Shown: positions 18,901 to 25,179 of the stretch, one piece after another
Layout of the letters: each line of letters begins with the position of its first letter
Numbering within the stretch: position 1 is the stretch's first letter
Made by a program: the position numbers and the translations under genes
The notes under the pieces: generated by a model
Databases searched by the model: none
The model's input: the letters and a program-made list of their open reading frames with translations, nothing else
What the model was told of the DNA's origin: nothing
Origin: CAZCVI01 sp964502145
Lineage (GTDB): Bacteria > Acidobacteriota > Aminicenantia > UBA2199
Direction: 5' to 3'
NCBI GenBank assembly: GCA_964502145.1
Contig: CAZCVI010000068.1
Coordinates: 1 to 40,187, forward strand
DNA length: 40,187 nucleotides

Positions 18901-21324
18901 GCCGGGCAATCCTGGCGGCAGTATCTGCTGGTAACGGTCCATAATCACGGCATAAGAATTGGCTATCGGTTTACCAATCGGAATACTCCCGGTGTTTTCC
19001 CGGTCCACTAAAAAGGTGGTGGAAAAGGTGGTATTCTCGGTAGGCCCGTAACAATTAATAGGGGACAGGCGGGTAAAATACCGCCGCAACTGTAAAATTC
19101 GCCTTGGCGAAAGAACATCCCCACCCACGAGTAAATAGCGCAGTCCGCCAAATATATCCATGTCTGCATCCCACATCTGGTTGAACAACGGGGCGGTCAT
19201 CCACATGATAGAGATGTGGTGTTGGATGATTGTTTCCTTTAATTTCTGCGGCGACAATATCCCCTGCCGCGTCATGGCATAAAGTGCCAGACCATTCAGG
19301 AGCGCACCCCATATTTCAAAAGTAGACGCATCAAACTCCAGCACACCAGTTTGCAAAAACCGATCTGTCGCCGCAAATGTCACAAAATTGGAATTCACTA
19401 CCAAGCGTACCACGTTCCGATGGGTTACAGCGACACCCTTGGGAAGTCCGGTGGAACCGGAGGTATACATGATATAAGCCAGATGTTCCGGTCCGGTAAC
19501 GGGGGTATTTTTCAGATCGCTGATTGGAAAATCACCGGTGGTTTTTGTTAGATCATTTAGATTGATGGTGGTCACGCCCGCGATTTCCCGGTGTTGCCCG
19601 TAGGTCAGCAGCAGTGAGCAACGGCAATCGGAGATCATGAATTGGATTCTCTCAGCCGGGTAATCTGGATTTAAAGGCAAGTATCCAGCCCCTGATTTTA
19701 ATATTCCCAACACCCCGATGAGCATTTCCAGTGAGTGTTCCGACAAAATACCCACCATGATATCCGCGCCCACACCCTGCTGGCGGAGCAGTCGAGCCAC
19801 GACATTGGCTCTTTCGTTCAAATGGCAGTAGGTGAGGGATTGCGTCTCGGGTTCCGTGCTTACCGCAGCAATGTGATCCGGTGTTCGCCGCACCTGTTGT
19901 TCAAATAAATGGTGAATTGTTTCATGCCGCGGGTAGGCCTTTTCCGTCCCGTTGATTTCAATCAAAATGCGTTGTTTTTCATCTGCGGACAAGAGGTTCA
20001 CCCCCGCTATCTTTTCGTCCGCATGATCAATAATATGTCTTAGAATCAGATTAAAATGGTTGGCCAGTTGTTCCATGGTAGAGCGCTCAAACAATACATC
20101 ATTGTAAGTAAACATGACCTCGATATCGTCAAACAACGAGATAACCAGCGTTAAATCATAGTGCGTGCTCTCATGCATGGCATATCCACGAATGGCCAGA
20201 GCCGCATTCTGTTGCAAAGCAGGAATATCCAGCGGGTAATTGTCCACCACCACCAGCGTGTCAAAAAGGTCTTCCTGCACATCCAGGCCCCGGGAGCGTT
20301 TGATTTCTGCCAGAGAAGTGTACTCGTGGGCTTCACGTTGTTGCAGGTCCGTGTTCACATCCCTTAATAACCGGGCAATTTCCTGGCTTTCAAACGTTTT
20401 TACCCGCATGGGTAGCGTGTTGATAAAGAGTCCCACCATCTCCTCGATGCCTTTGATTCGGGCCGAGCGACCCGATACCGTGATACCAAAAACCACATCA
20501 TCGCTATTGTTATACCGTTGCAGCAATATTCCCCAGGCTGTATAAAACAAAGCGGCCATGGTTATTTTATGTTTTTTAACAAACCTCTCCAACTGCTCTT
20601 TAAAACATCCATCCACTCTTTTTTCTAATTGACCGACACCCCCCTCTTTTTTGTGACCCGCCACCGCGTGTTTGGCGGAAAACTCCACCACCGCGTCCAC
20701 ATCCGCGAAGTAATCCGTCCAATACCTCTCGTGGTTCCCCGTATCCATGTTTTGGAGCCATTGGTCGAAAGCTTTAAATTTTGTTTTTACCGGTAACACC
20801 GGTGCCTTCCCCGCCAATAGAGCGTTGTAATGACTGAAAAATTCTTTCAGAATAATACCGCAACTCCACCCATCCCACAATATATGGTGGTTGCTGATAA
20901 TCATTTCCTGTTGGTTCGCATCCAGTTTGCAGAGAGTCACGCGGAAAGGAACTTCCAGTAAATCGAATTTTTCCTGCCTGTCCCCTTTTTTGATTTCGGC
21001 CAGCCATAACTCTTTATTCTGACCTGAACTCTCGCGCCATTGGTAGAATCGTGTGTGTACTACATGTTTTTTGAGGATAATACGGATGGGTTTGTCCATC
21101 TCTTCCCAGCGAAACACGCTACGCAGTGCCTCGTTGGTGTCCACCACGGCCTGCCACGCTGCCGTGAAAATTCCCATGTCAATTTCTCCCCAACAGCCCA
21201 GCGATAATTGTTCAAAGTAGTGGTCTTTTTGCTGTCCCATTAAATAATGGAACAGCATTCCTTCTTGCATCGGGGTAAGTCCATATATATCGGCGATATT
21301 TTTTTTATCCAATTTATTGATCAT
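6979..21324 (-). CDS. Four-module NRPS ending in an extra C domain
   Basis: A 4781-residue synthetase with C-A-PCP repeated four times plus a final C domain. HHxxxDG motifs: HHILWDG 146-152, HHIIADG 1217-1223, HHIISDG 2287-2293, HHIITDG 3389-3395 and 4462-4468. PCP serines: Ser1030, Ser2105, Ser3201, Ser4277. Hand-read A-domain codes: DAFWLGCTFK (valine-like), DARHIALMAK, DLKNFGTDIK and DALDYGMVNK (the last three unassigned). The N-terminus (KKNIADIYGLTPMQEGMLFH) and HHILWDGW resemble DCL condensation domains of GrsB/TycB type that receive a chain from a separate epimerising synthetase; none is encoded here. No E, TE, reductase or methyltransferase domain is seen. The second A domain is atypical (FDAFLRDIF at A4, LYGLSEST at A5). 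The C-terminus ends in SDGDFGF. Only a weak AGGG lies before the ATG. It is the first gene of the operon. Confidence 0.95.
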   Translation of the reverse strand: MINKLDKKNIADIYGLTPMQEGMLFHYLMGQQKDHYFEQLSLGCWGEIDMGIFTAAWQAVVDTNEALRSVFRWEEMDKPIRIILKKHVVHTRFYQWRESSGQNKELWLAEIKKGDRQEKFDLLEVPFRVTLCKLDANQQEMIISNHHILWDGWSCGIILKEFFSHYNALLAGKAPVLPVKTKFKAFDQWLQNMDTGNHERYWTDYFADVDAVVEFSAKHAVAGHKKEGGVGQLEKRVDGCFKEQLERFVKKHKITMAALFYTAWGILLQRYNNSDDVVFGITVSGRSARIKGIEEMVGLFINTLPMRVKTFESQEIARLLRDVNTDLQQREAHEYTSLAEIKRSRGLDVQEDLFDTLVVVDNYPLDIPALQQNAALAIRGYAMHESTHYDLTLVISLFDDIEVMFTYNDVLFERSTMEQLANHFNLILRHIIDHADEKIAGVNLLSADEKQRILIEINGTEKAYPRHETIHHLFEQQVRRTPDHIAAVSTEPETQSLTYCHLNERANVVARLLRQQGVGADIMVGILSEHSLEMLIGVLGILKSGAGYLPLNPDYPAERIQFMISDCRCSLLLTYGQHREIAGVTTINLNDLTKTTGDFPISDLKNTPVTGPEHLAYIMYTSGSTGLPKGVAVTHRNVVRLVVNSNFVTFAATDRFLQTGVLEFDASTFEIWGALLNGLALYAMTRQGILSPQKLKETIIQHHISIMWMTAPLFNQMWDADMDIFGGLRYLLVGGDVLSPRRILQLRRYFTRLSPINCYGPTENTTFSTTFLVDRENTGSIPIGKPIANSYAVIMDRYQQILPPGLPGELWVGGDGVARGYLNQVELTAEKFVFPPQLRGRFYRTGDLARWREDGNIEFLGRLDHQVKIRGFRIELEGIEKQLRLHPEVKETLVLVRGTGKDNETEEGNEDKYLCCYWVPRAAGTALEQEQDNGDDDDGAVMLRQYLSQRLPDYQIPSYFVRLHRFPLTANGKIDRKALPEPTLPAGDSFTAPRNGVEQELVHIWMDILGLREPTRLGIDDNFFRVGGHSLKATRLTSRIHKTFNTRLALEAIFTAPTIREMARLILKQGQKETDTYHSLPAVEEREYYPLSSAQKRLYILYRMDALNIGTSYNIPLVMQWLGELNREKLEKVFGQLITRHESFRTSFEMVADVPVQRVQPQVSFAVQYHEMISAGESTDDLIRSFVRPFDLSQAPLLRVGLIRQDKGKYILITDMHHIIADGVSAAILVREFMALYQGEKLPHLSVRYRDYALWQQGDQWRNAVQKQAEYWQQTFATGVQALNLPTDYARPPEQRFNGDTFSFQLDQRESDVLRDIALHRGITHFMLFLALYNILLAKLGGQENGPQDIVVGTGIEGRDVEDLGAIVGMFVNTLALRNSPAPDKSFEDFLKEVAQHTTNAFENREYLFEDVLEGLSLQRDTGRNPLFDVSLQLDNLDIPKLVIPQMTISPLPFAEKIAKFDLTLWVKEADGCFLFSFEYSTALFASSTIACFARYFKEIILAVVEAAEKDTNLGARLVKLQQPSISRRQEMIAALNRSFTKEIAQFQQENPQPVFQPFLDSALKKYKTNTAVEYGETLMTYEQLDSRTDLLAARLLRMGITTGTFVGVMMADRLLCIQAVIAILKAGGGFVPLDPTLPMARLNTLMNITALEYVLIDTTTAIPDRPITFLPIQPLLANEKFISHPVAVVYHPEDTIYIYFTSGSTGTPKGIVGKNSSLLHFIRWEIGTFLITQGTRSSQFVIPGFDAFLRDIFVPLCAGGTLCIPPNQDIMMEAGTLRRWVEESRVQVVHCVPGLFRLLGVQGLKDGDFLNLNYIIMAGERLNPSDLAPWCQCFGQRIRIVNLYGLSESTMAKTWHVVQSADLNRERIPVGKGIRGAQVLVVDEGMNLCDQLVTGQILLRTPFGSHGYLDDPEFTSHVAVANTLPGSLGNQDILWKTGDLGRWMLDGNLELLNRRDRQVKIRGIRVELGEIETILMKHPCISEAAAIKRTLGEDKELLCVYFTRKQAVAESKDTWDEILKNHMAAYLPQYMVPAQLVGLEKMPRKPNGKIDYQGLPHPQEPATENLSDNPADEVEIRLRQLWLDVLKIERIGLETGFFESGGNSLHLMSLILKIHQEFATRLSLGDIFSNMTIKKQAALIKGRTAELLEVHIENSESAPEQEYYPLSAAQQRLFVLDQMEPGHTGYNMPFAFELEGELEREKLETVFSQLIHRHESLRTSFHLLDHQPLQKVHEHVSFHVEQIETLGVSECIRAFVRPFELSQAPLFRVGIQESAPHHPILIVDMHHIISDGLSLGVLVQELMALYIGKPLPPLHYHYRDYVLWQGREMARGVLEKQGSYWLERFKDGPPLLELPLDYPRPVLLDFSGQTYTFLVDTTHTAALNTFALHQDVTPYMVLIAAFVIFLSRLSGGQEDIVCGTPVAGRKHAPVQSIIGMFVNTLAPRFSPGPDKTVSAFLKEVKQEILHSFENQDYPFENLVEQIGIRRDAARNPLFDVMFLLDNMAIPELAIPGLKLKPLVIERGTSKFDLTLAAHQRSDLLEMTFEYRDHLFKKDTIVRFSRYWLRVLTEMMATPLGTLASIEIISQPEKQVLLEEFNRTATDYPAHKTIRQLLEEQVVRTPDRTALVGSSLQGVAELPDKKGTGGKIGQEIVLSYDLLNKRANALAHLLRQRGVGADTVVALATGRCIEMMVGLWAILKADGAYLPIDPLYPLDRIRYLLHDSGTPLLLTEEPLSRSLATDFTGDIILLEEKGHDRGDAYNLEANAGPENLIYVIYTSGSTGNPKGVMVKNEGFVNLLQWYVRHFEFNDRDRMLLMASTSFDLAQKNLFAPLLLGGLLVLPKPGLFDYADLSRLIARHGVTQINCAPSVFYPLLEWNMDHHFVSLHSLRYVFLGGEPIKIKKLLPWVSTPTFTCRIVNTYGPTECTDIATSYIIPRQRLLGQTTGIIPIGKPIYNVRVFILDKHDFLLPVGIAGEIHITGSGVAHGYLDQPLLTHNKFTPLPPALLWGEAARETPDTPSRISRINRIYKTGDLGRWLPDGNIEFLGRFDYQVKVRGFRIEPGEIESVLLAYPSITAAVVIARPVSNGDNVLCAYIVGDVGEAGMNRKSISTRLREHVGKILPDYMVPSFFTRLAKIPLTPNGKVDREALPMPEVVTISSAYCPPRDDVERRLADIWAQLLDIPLAKIGIDVDFFALGGHSLTATILIGKINRTFNSAISWPALFNTPTIRGLAGQIRFNVKDNSVANIEAAEQREYYPLAPAQNRLYIMQHMDRESVVYNIPVLLELVGQLDREKLEALFRSLLHRHETLRTSFFISGDTPVQRVHSQVEFAIEAPVTRLSDTPLTATEISQLIRTFVRPFYLDHAPLLRVSLEELEGDRHLLMIDWHHIITDGLSLEIMVREFMALYNDVSLPPLVLQYKDYVLWQQALVQSEIWHQQKSYWLHLFAGEIPQLNLPVDEIRLPVLEFAGHTIFFTIAAPETTALKEWATQHGATLYMVLLLLYYILLAKISGQDEIVVGTVTAGRRHVDLTPMIGMFVNTLALKNTVPAEKTLSQFLSQIKTTTLEAFENQDYPLEELVEQVHAGKKRDSSRNPLFDVMFVWQNFGLNNQTITQLDIPGLNLKPWAEPESAIAKLDMSWIAEAEGDSLSFSINYRTRLFKAETITRFVAYFKQILAALLAEPDRNIESIEIISPQEKHTLLTEFNNTAMDYPRHKTLHQLFQEQAERTPDHIAVVGKTTFLTYRELQQQAFFLAHRLKAHGVQPGSLVAVTADRSVEVIIGIMGILMAGAAYLPIDPTYPPSRIHYLLADSNVRLLLTAPGTGIADKVGSQIGGKIDVQPIRSTLTATSCVCQFPPANLAYVIYTSGTTGNPKGVLMTHASVVSLATALKKNIYDRYSDFGPLKLAMVAPVVFDASLLHIFGGLLWGHALYLVPEETRADGALLLDYYLLQHIDIADGTPAHLAILLESAQQETTPLPPLKHVYMGGDSLTWAAVKRFQERFAGRIPAITNMYGPTECGVNTTSYSVDSNNTPSPAQEYVPIGVPWPNQRVYIVDKNRLLLPMGIAGALCVGGVGLALGYLNNPELTAEKFVFIFNERCYHTGDRARWLADGNIQFLGRIDQQVKIRGFRIEPGEIESRLNHHEQIQEAIVIARTSMMGEAYLCAYVVPAPSVSEHEKLSLIPQWRDYLSQQLPDYMVPQYFVILASIPVTPNGKINRAALPEPRFLTTDKTYIPPSDDIEATLVVLWQEVLHGEEAGGNPIGMDDDFFQLGGNSLNATILIAKIHREFDVRLRLTDFFTAPSVRGIAQFIKKAAKEKYVVIEAAKEKEYYPLSSAQEQLYVLQQMKQASIHYNMPSAHRLTGNLDLPKLEAAFAALIRRHESLRTSFQTIGGKPFQKIYENVNFTVQYHTLDSASVLHAETQRATRQFIQPFDLTHAPLLRVELLRLAEHVHLMLVDMHHIITDGSSIGILVREFVALYAGEILPELRIHYKDYAEWQKKRMGTPELQQQEHYWLSQLQGELPNLSLPHDFQRPDFPDYEGGAYTFELDPEQTTALKQIATTYQTTLYGVLLTVFNVLLNALSGQEDIIIGAPVANRRHSDLEPMIGMFVNTLVLRNYPTREKTFAAFLHEVGQRTLRGHENQEYPFDELVEKRLGKTARQSSRNPIFDVLFLLQNMDIQQLTLAGLQLAEYDIEFNVSPFDLVLLGSESKGKLVLKYLFHTALFLPATIKRFADYFIQIVNTIVSNPQIQLKDMTIAHNLIEPEAASLDVSDGDFGF

Positions 21325-21392
21325 GTAATACCCTATTTTTCCTTACCTCGAAAGTCTACCACGAAGGGAAATGGGCAAACTTCCGTCAATGA

Positions 21393-21406
21393 ATGTTATA
21401 TAACAT
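21393..21406. promoter_or_regulatory. 14-bp palindrome in the NRPS leader
   Basis: ATGTTATATAACAT is a perfect palindrome between the predicted NRPS transcript start and the NRPS start codon. It could be an operator for a dimeric regulator. AT-rich palindromes of this size also occur by chance, and no regulator gene lies beside it. Confidence 0.35.
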
Positions 21407-21503
21407 AGTACTAAAAGAATGATTGGTTAAATGGGCTGTCGGCAAGGAATCTTGCGCTTTCGGAGAGGGAGAATCATATCAATGGTTTGCCCGTGGATGT
21501 TCA

Positions 21504-21532
21504 ATTATACCACAAGAAAATAGTTTTGCAAA
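21504..21532 (-). promoter_or_regulatory. Candidate promoter of the NRPS operon
   Basis: On the minus strand TTTGCA (21527-21532) and a perfect TATAAT (21504-21509) are separated by 17 bp. A start near 21497 would leave a leader of about 170 nt before the first NRPS gene. That leader contains a small GCAAG-GAAT-CTTGC hairpin (21442-21455) and the palindrome at 21393-21406. Confidence 0.55.
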
Positions 21533-21559
21533 GACCAGTTTTTCTTTAATTCAAGGATG

Positions 21560-21588
21560 TTGACAGCAACCAGTCTCTCCATTATAAT
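21560..21588 (+). promoter_or_regulatory. Consensus sigma70 promoter of thiD
   Basis: TTGACA (21560-21565), a 17-bp spacer and TATAAT (21583-21588) match the consensus at all twelve positions. Transcription should begin close to 21595, which is the first possible ATG of thiD. The GGAGG ribosome-binding sequence at 21589-21593 lies inside the promoter discriminator, so it may not be in the mRNA. Confidence 0.85.
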
Positions 21589-21594
21589 GGAGGT

Positions 21595-22407
21595 ATGAAG
21601 ATGAATGATTTTTGTGCTATATTGACAGTGGCTGGTTCCGATAGTGGTGGCGGAGCTGGCATCCAGGCGGATTTAAAAACCTTTTCTGCCATGGGTGTTT
21701 TCGGAACCAGTGTGATCACCGCAGTGACAGCCCAAAACCTTGATGGCGTGACCGCCATCCAACCGATTCATGTGGCGGTGGTTCGTAAGCAATTAATCGC
21801 CGTACTGGAAGGATTTCCCATTAAAGCCATTAAAACAGGCATGCTCTTTTCAGCCAAAATTATTGATGAGATCGTGTCCATCCTGTCCCAGGACCGATAC
21901 TGTTCCATTCCCCTGGTGATCGATCCCGTTTTTGCCGCCACGTCGGGTAGTAAATTGATCCGCGATGAAGCCATCCACAGATTAAAAAATAAATTCTTTC
22001 CCCTGGCCACGTTGATCACACCGAATATGCCGGAAGCTGAAATCTTAACCGGTTTGACCTTAAAAACCGTGGCAGACCTGGAAAAAGCCGCCCGACTGAT
22101 GTACAAAAAATTTGGCGTGGCCGTGTTGTTGAAAGGCGGGCACTTGCAAGACAAATCGGTTTACCAATCGGTGGATATTTTGTACGACAGGGAAGGAATG
22201 AGGGTTTATGAAGCCGAATGGTTTAGCGGGGTCAACACCCATGGTTCTGGCTGCACGTTGTCTTCAGCCATTGCTGCCGCTTTGGCCCGTGGCGAATCCT
22301 TAAGGGAGGCAATAAACTCCGCCAAGAATTATATCAATTCTTCGTTGCGGTTCAGTTTGCCACTGACCCCCGACCTGCGGGTGATCAATCATTTTCCACA
22401 ACCCTAA
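21595..22407 (+). CDS. thiD: Hydroxymethylpyrimidine (phosphate) kinase
   Basis: A 270-residue ribokinase-fold enzyme that phosphorylates HMP and HMP-phosphate to HMP-diphosphate in thiamine synthesis, in the cytoplasm. It shows AGSDSGGGAGIQADLKTF near the N-terminus (13-30), the LKGGH segment, and the NTHGSGCTLSSA anion-hole and catalytic region, all typical of ThiD; the length is usual. Two starts are possible: ATG 21595, which coincides with the predicted transcript start (leaderless), or ATG 21601, which is 7 nt from GGAGG. It is divergent from the NRPS operon and convergent with the yifB-type gene (29-nt gap). No other thiamine gene and no TPP riboswitch is visible, so it may serve salvage or sit apart from the rest of the pathway. 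Confidence 0.95.
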   Translation: MKMNDFCAILTVAGSDSGGGAGIQADLKTFSAMGVFGTSVITAVTAQNLDGVTAIQPIHVAVVRKQLIAVLEGFPIKAIKTGMLFSAKIIDEIVSILSQDRYCSIPLVIDPVFAATSGSKLIRDEAIHRLKNKFFPLATLITPNMPEAEILTGLTLKTVADLEKAARLMYKKFGVAVLLKGGHLQDKSVYQSVDILYDREGMRVYEAEWFSGVNTHGSGCTLSSAIAAALARGESLREAINSAKNYINSSLRFSLPLTPDLRVINHFPQP

Positions 22408-22436
22408 TTGAATTTTTGCCGGTTCTTACTATCTTT

Positions 22437-23969
22437 TCATAACGTGAACAGATCCAGGGCGCGATATTGTAGTGCTTCTTGGAGATGGTGCTGTTTGATC
22501 GCTTCAATGCCGTCAAGATCAGCAATAGTGCGGGAGATTTTCAGGAGTTTGAAGTAACTCCGGGCGCTTAATCCCAATTTATCCACTGCCAGTTTAAGTA
22601 GTTTTTCTGTGGGGTCATCCAGAGCGCAGAAGGTTTTGATTTCCCGGTTGCTCATCTGACCATTGGCAAAGAGTTTATTCGTTACCGTTTTAAAGCGGTG
22701 CAGTTGAATGTTCCTTGCTTTTACCACCCGTTCTTTAATAGACTCCGAACTTTCCGCTGGGGTATTGGAGGTGATCTCGTCAATATTCACTTTTTTAACC
22801 TCGATCTGGATATCAATGCGATCCAACAAAGGTTTGGAGATTTTAGAGTAATAGACCCGTTTTTGTGCTTCCGAACAGGAGTAGAATTCCGAGTTTTTCA
22901 TGCCGATAGAGTCCTCGCAGGGGTTCATCGCGGCAATCAACATGAATTTAGCCGGGTAGGTGTGGGAGGTCAGGGAACGTGAAATTGTGATCTGTCCATC
23001 TTCTAATGGCTGCCGCAATACTTCCAGCGCCGCCCGTTTGAAGTAGGGGAGCTCATCCATGAACAAGACCCCGTTATGGGCCAGCGAGATTTCCCCCGGC
23101 ACCGGGTAACGCCCACCGCCACTGATCCCCACGTCCGAGATGGTGTGGTGCGGCGAACGGAAAGGGCGGGTGTTCACCAAGCTATTGCTGTGGGTTAACA
23201 TGCCCGCCGCACTGTAGATCAAAGAGGTTTCCAATATCTCATCGTCTGTCATATCCGGCATGATAGAGGGCAGCGCTTTGGAGATCATTGACTTTCCCGA
23301 CCCCGGAGGGCCTGCCATCAGCACATTGTGCGCCCCAGCAGCCGCTATTTCCATCACCCGTTTGGCCAGGTACTGGCCCTTGATATCACTAAAATCAATG
23401 GACGGATTGCTGTTGCTCCGGGAACAGCCCTGGTGCTGGAATTTTTTGGAGAAATCAGGATTTATCACAAACGCCATCACTTCATTGAGACTTTTGAAAG
23501 CAAATACCTCGATCTCTTTGACAAAAGAGGCTTCATTGCCATTTTCATAGGGCACGATAATGCCTCTGAAACTATTTTCCTTCGCGTAAAGTGCCACATT
23601 CAACACCCCTTTAATCGGTTTGAGGTCGCCTTTCAGGTTCAGTTCCCCACAGAACAAGTAATCCCGGAAAATTGAACTGGACAATTCCAGATTGTTTTTC
23701 AAGATGCCCACCGCAATGGGTAGGTCCAGCGATGAACCCTCTTTGCGGATATTTGCCGGGGAGAGGTTGATCACGATTTTGTTCTTAAAGGGATAATCGA
23801 ACCCGGAGTTTTTAATCGCAAAGCGGATTCGTTCGCGGCTTTCGTTTACCGCGTTGTCTGGTAGTCCCACGATCGTAATGCCCGGTATGCCCCGGGAGAA
23901 CCCCACTTCCACTTCTGTTAGAATCGCATTTAAGCCGTTGATCACAGTCGAATAAATTTTTCCAAGCAT
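22437..23969 (-). CDS. YifB/ComM family Mg-chelatase-like AAA+ ATPase
   Basis: A 510-residue protein of the YifB/ComM family. The N-terminal region (1-170) has the LonC-like ChlI fold motif GLPDNAVNESRERIRFAI. Then comes the chelatase ATPase core, with AKRVMEIAAAGAHNVLMAG leading into Walker A GPPGSGKS (220-227) and Walker B region LFMDELPYF, and a C-terminal helical lid domain. In ComM, relatives act as hexameric helicases promoting branch migration during natural transformation. Whether that applies here is unknown, because no competence genes are nearby. The ATG has AGGAG 11 nt upstream. It is divergent from the thioredoxin gene and convergent with thiD. Confidence 0.93.
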   Translation of the reverse strand: MLGKIYSTVINGLNAILTEVEVGFSRGIPGITIVGLPDNAVNESRERIRFAIKNSGFDYPFKNKIVINLSPANIRKEGSSLDLPIAVGILKNNLELSSSIFRDYLFCGELNLKGDLKPIKGVLNVALYAKENSFRGIIVPYENGNEASFVKEIEVFAFKSLNEVMAFVINPDFSKKFQHQGCSRSNSNPSIDFSDIKGQYLAKRVMEIAAAGAHNVLMAGPPGSGKSMISKALPSIMPDMTDDEILETSLIYSAAGMLTHSNSLVNTRPFRSPHHTISDVGISGGGRYPVPGEISLAHNGVLFMDELPYFKRAALEVLRQPLEDGQITISRSLTSHTYPAKFMLIAAMNPCEDSIGMKNSEFYSCSEAQKRVYYSKISKPLLDRIDIQIEVKKVNIDEITSNTPAESSESIKERVVKARNIQLHRFKTVTNKLFANGQMSNREIKTFCALDDPTEKLLKLAVDKLGLSARSYFKLLKISRTIADLDGIEAIKQHHLQEALQYRALDLFTL

Positions 23970-24048
23970 TGCTGTTGCGTCTCCTTTGTGCCGCCATGTC
24001 GGTTATTGTACCCATCTGTTCCGCTGGAATAAGTAACAATTAATCTAT

Positions 24049-24077
24049 TTTATATCAGATTTTAAAGAAACAATCAA
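24049..24077 (-). promoter_or_regulatory. Candidate promoter of the yifB-type gene
   Basis: On the minus strand TTGATT (24072-24077) and TATAAA (24049-24054) are 17 bp apart. The predicted start near 24042 gives a leader of about 70 nt carrying AGGAG before the ATG. Confidence 0.5.
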
Positions 24078-24130
24078 CCGTTTTAAAAATTTATTTCTTT
24101 TTTTAGTTTAAATAAGATAAGATGAAGTGA

Positions 24131-24154
24131 GTGGACGTGGTCGACGAAGTGGAC
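24131..24154. repeat. Short 9-bp tandem repeat (GTGGAC words)
   Basis: GTGGAC, GTCGAC and GTGGAC start at 24131, 24140 and 24149, an exact 9-bp period. The complementary word GTCCAC is repeated with the same period at 28695-28727. The surrounding gap between the yifB-type gene and the thioredoxin gene (23970-24282) is AT-rich and holds only the promoter noted and no gene. Confidence 0.6.
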
Positions 24155-24282
24155 GGTCGTAAGGGATAGTTTATCTTGTATTTACAGTGGTGAGTTGCAC
24201 CGTCTTCAGAATTGAAAACTTCCATCCCGGTTATTTCGTATACATTTATTCAAATTAAAATACAAATGAAACGGAGGTATTG

Positions 24283-25164
24283 GTGAAAAAGACAATTTTG
24301 ATCGTTATTTTACTGGGGTTACTTTCTTTTGGATTGGTTGCAGATGAGAAAGAAGACCTTACCAAATGCCAGCAACTTTACAGGGAAGGCAAATTTGCTG
24401 AAGCCCTATCACTGGCGAACGAATCGATAAAAAAATACGGTGAGACCCAAGACTTGCTGACAGGAAAGTTCTATATCCTGATGGAACTGAAAAAATATGA
24501 CGAGGCGATTGAAGTGGGCGTGAAAAAAGATAACGCCGCCACCCGCAAAAGCCCATACAGCAGCTATGAACTGGCTGAACTCTACATGACGGTAAATAAA
24601 TCCGCCGACGCTTTAAAATGGCTGGAAAAATCTGCTGAAAGAGGGTTTCAGGATTTTACAGAACTGCTTGGCAATGAAAAATTCCAACCGCTACAAAAAG
24701 ATAAACAATTCCTTGCTTTGATCGAAAAAATCAAAGTGAACATCGGCATTGGCAAACCAGTCAAAGATTTTGCACTGACCTCCCTAACTGGCGACACATT
24801 GTCACTGGCCAAATACAAGGGAAAAGTCGTGTTGATTGATTTCTGGGCTACCTGGTGCCCCCCCTGTGTCGCAGAGATGCCCAATGTGAAAAAAATCTAT
24901 GACCAATACCATCCCAAAGGTTTTGAAATTCTTGGCATCAGCTTGGACAAAGAAAAAGAAAAACTCACGGAATATATCAAAACGCAAAACGTGAAATGGT
25001 CCATCACTTACTCCGGCAAAGGCTGGGGTGATGATACCGTCGCGCTTTATGGCGTCAGATCGATCCCTTCCACCTGGTTGGTGGATAAAAAAGGTGTGCT
25101 CCGTTATTTCGGCATCAGAGGCGAAGAACTGGGTACTGCAGTGGCTAAATTACTGGCTGAATAA
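24283..25164 (+). CDS. Exported TlpA/ResA-like thioredoxin with TPR-like N-region
   Basis: A 293-residue thiol-disulfide protein. A Lys-Lys followed by a hydrophobic segment (about 2-20) is a signal peptide or N-terminal anchor, so it should act outside the cytoplasmic membrane. Residues about 25-130 look like TPR helices (LYREGKFAEAL, LKKYDEAI, ADALKWLEKSA). The C-terminal half is a TlpA/AhpC-TSA-like thioredoxin domain with WATWCPPC (Cys192, Cys195) and the cis-proline loop IPSTWLVD. It probably reduces or reshuffles disulfides, for example on cytochromes or secreted proteins. The start is best taken as GTG 24283, which lies 5 nt after GGAGG (24273-24277); an in-frame TTG one codon earlier is too close. 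It is monocistronic, ending at a strong hairpin. Confidence 0.9.
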   Translation: MKKTILIVILLGLLSFGLVADEKEDLTKCQQLYREGKFAEALSLANESIKKYGETQDLLTGKFYILMELKKYDEAIEVGVKKDNAATRKSPYSSYELAELYMTVNKSADALKWLEKSAERGFQDFTELLGNEKFQPLQKDKQFLALIEKIKVNIGIGKPVKDFALTSLTGDTLSLAKYKGKVVLIDFWATWCPPCVAEMPNVKKIYDQYHPKGFEILGISLDKEKEKLTEYIKTQNVKWSITYSGKGWGDDTVALYGVRSIPSTWLVDKKGVLRYFGIRGEELGTAVAKLLAE

Positions 25165-25179
25165 CCGCCATCTCTAAAT

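Noticed and set aside
21325..21594. Riboswitch (TPP for thiD, cobalamin for the radical-SAM NRPS)
   Set aside because: The thiD promoter leaves no leader, and the roughly 170-nt NRPS leader shows no B12-box or thi-box that I can recognise.
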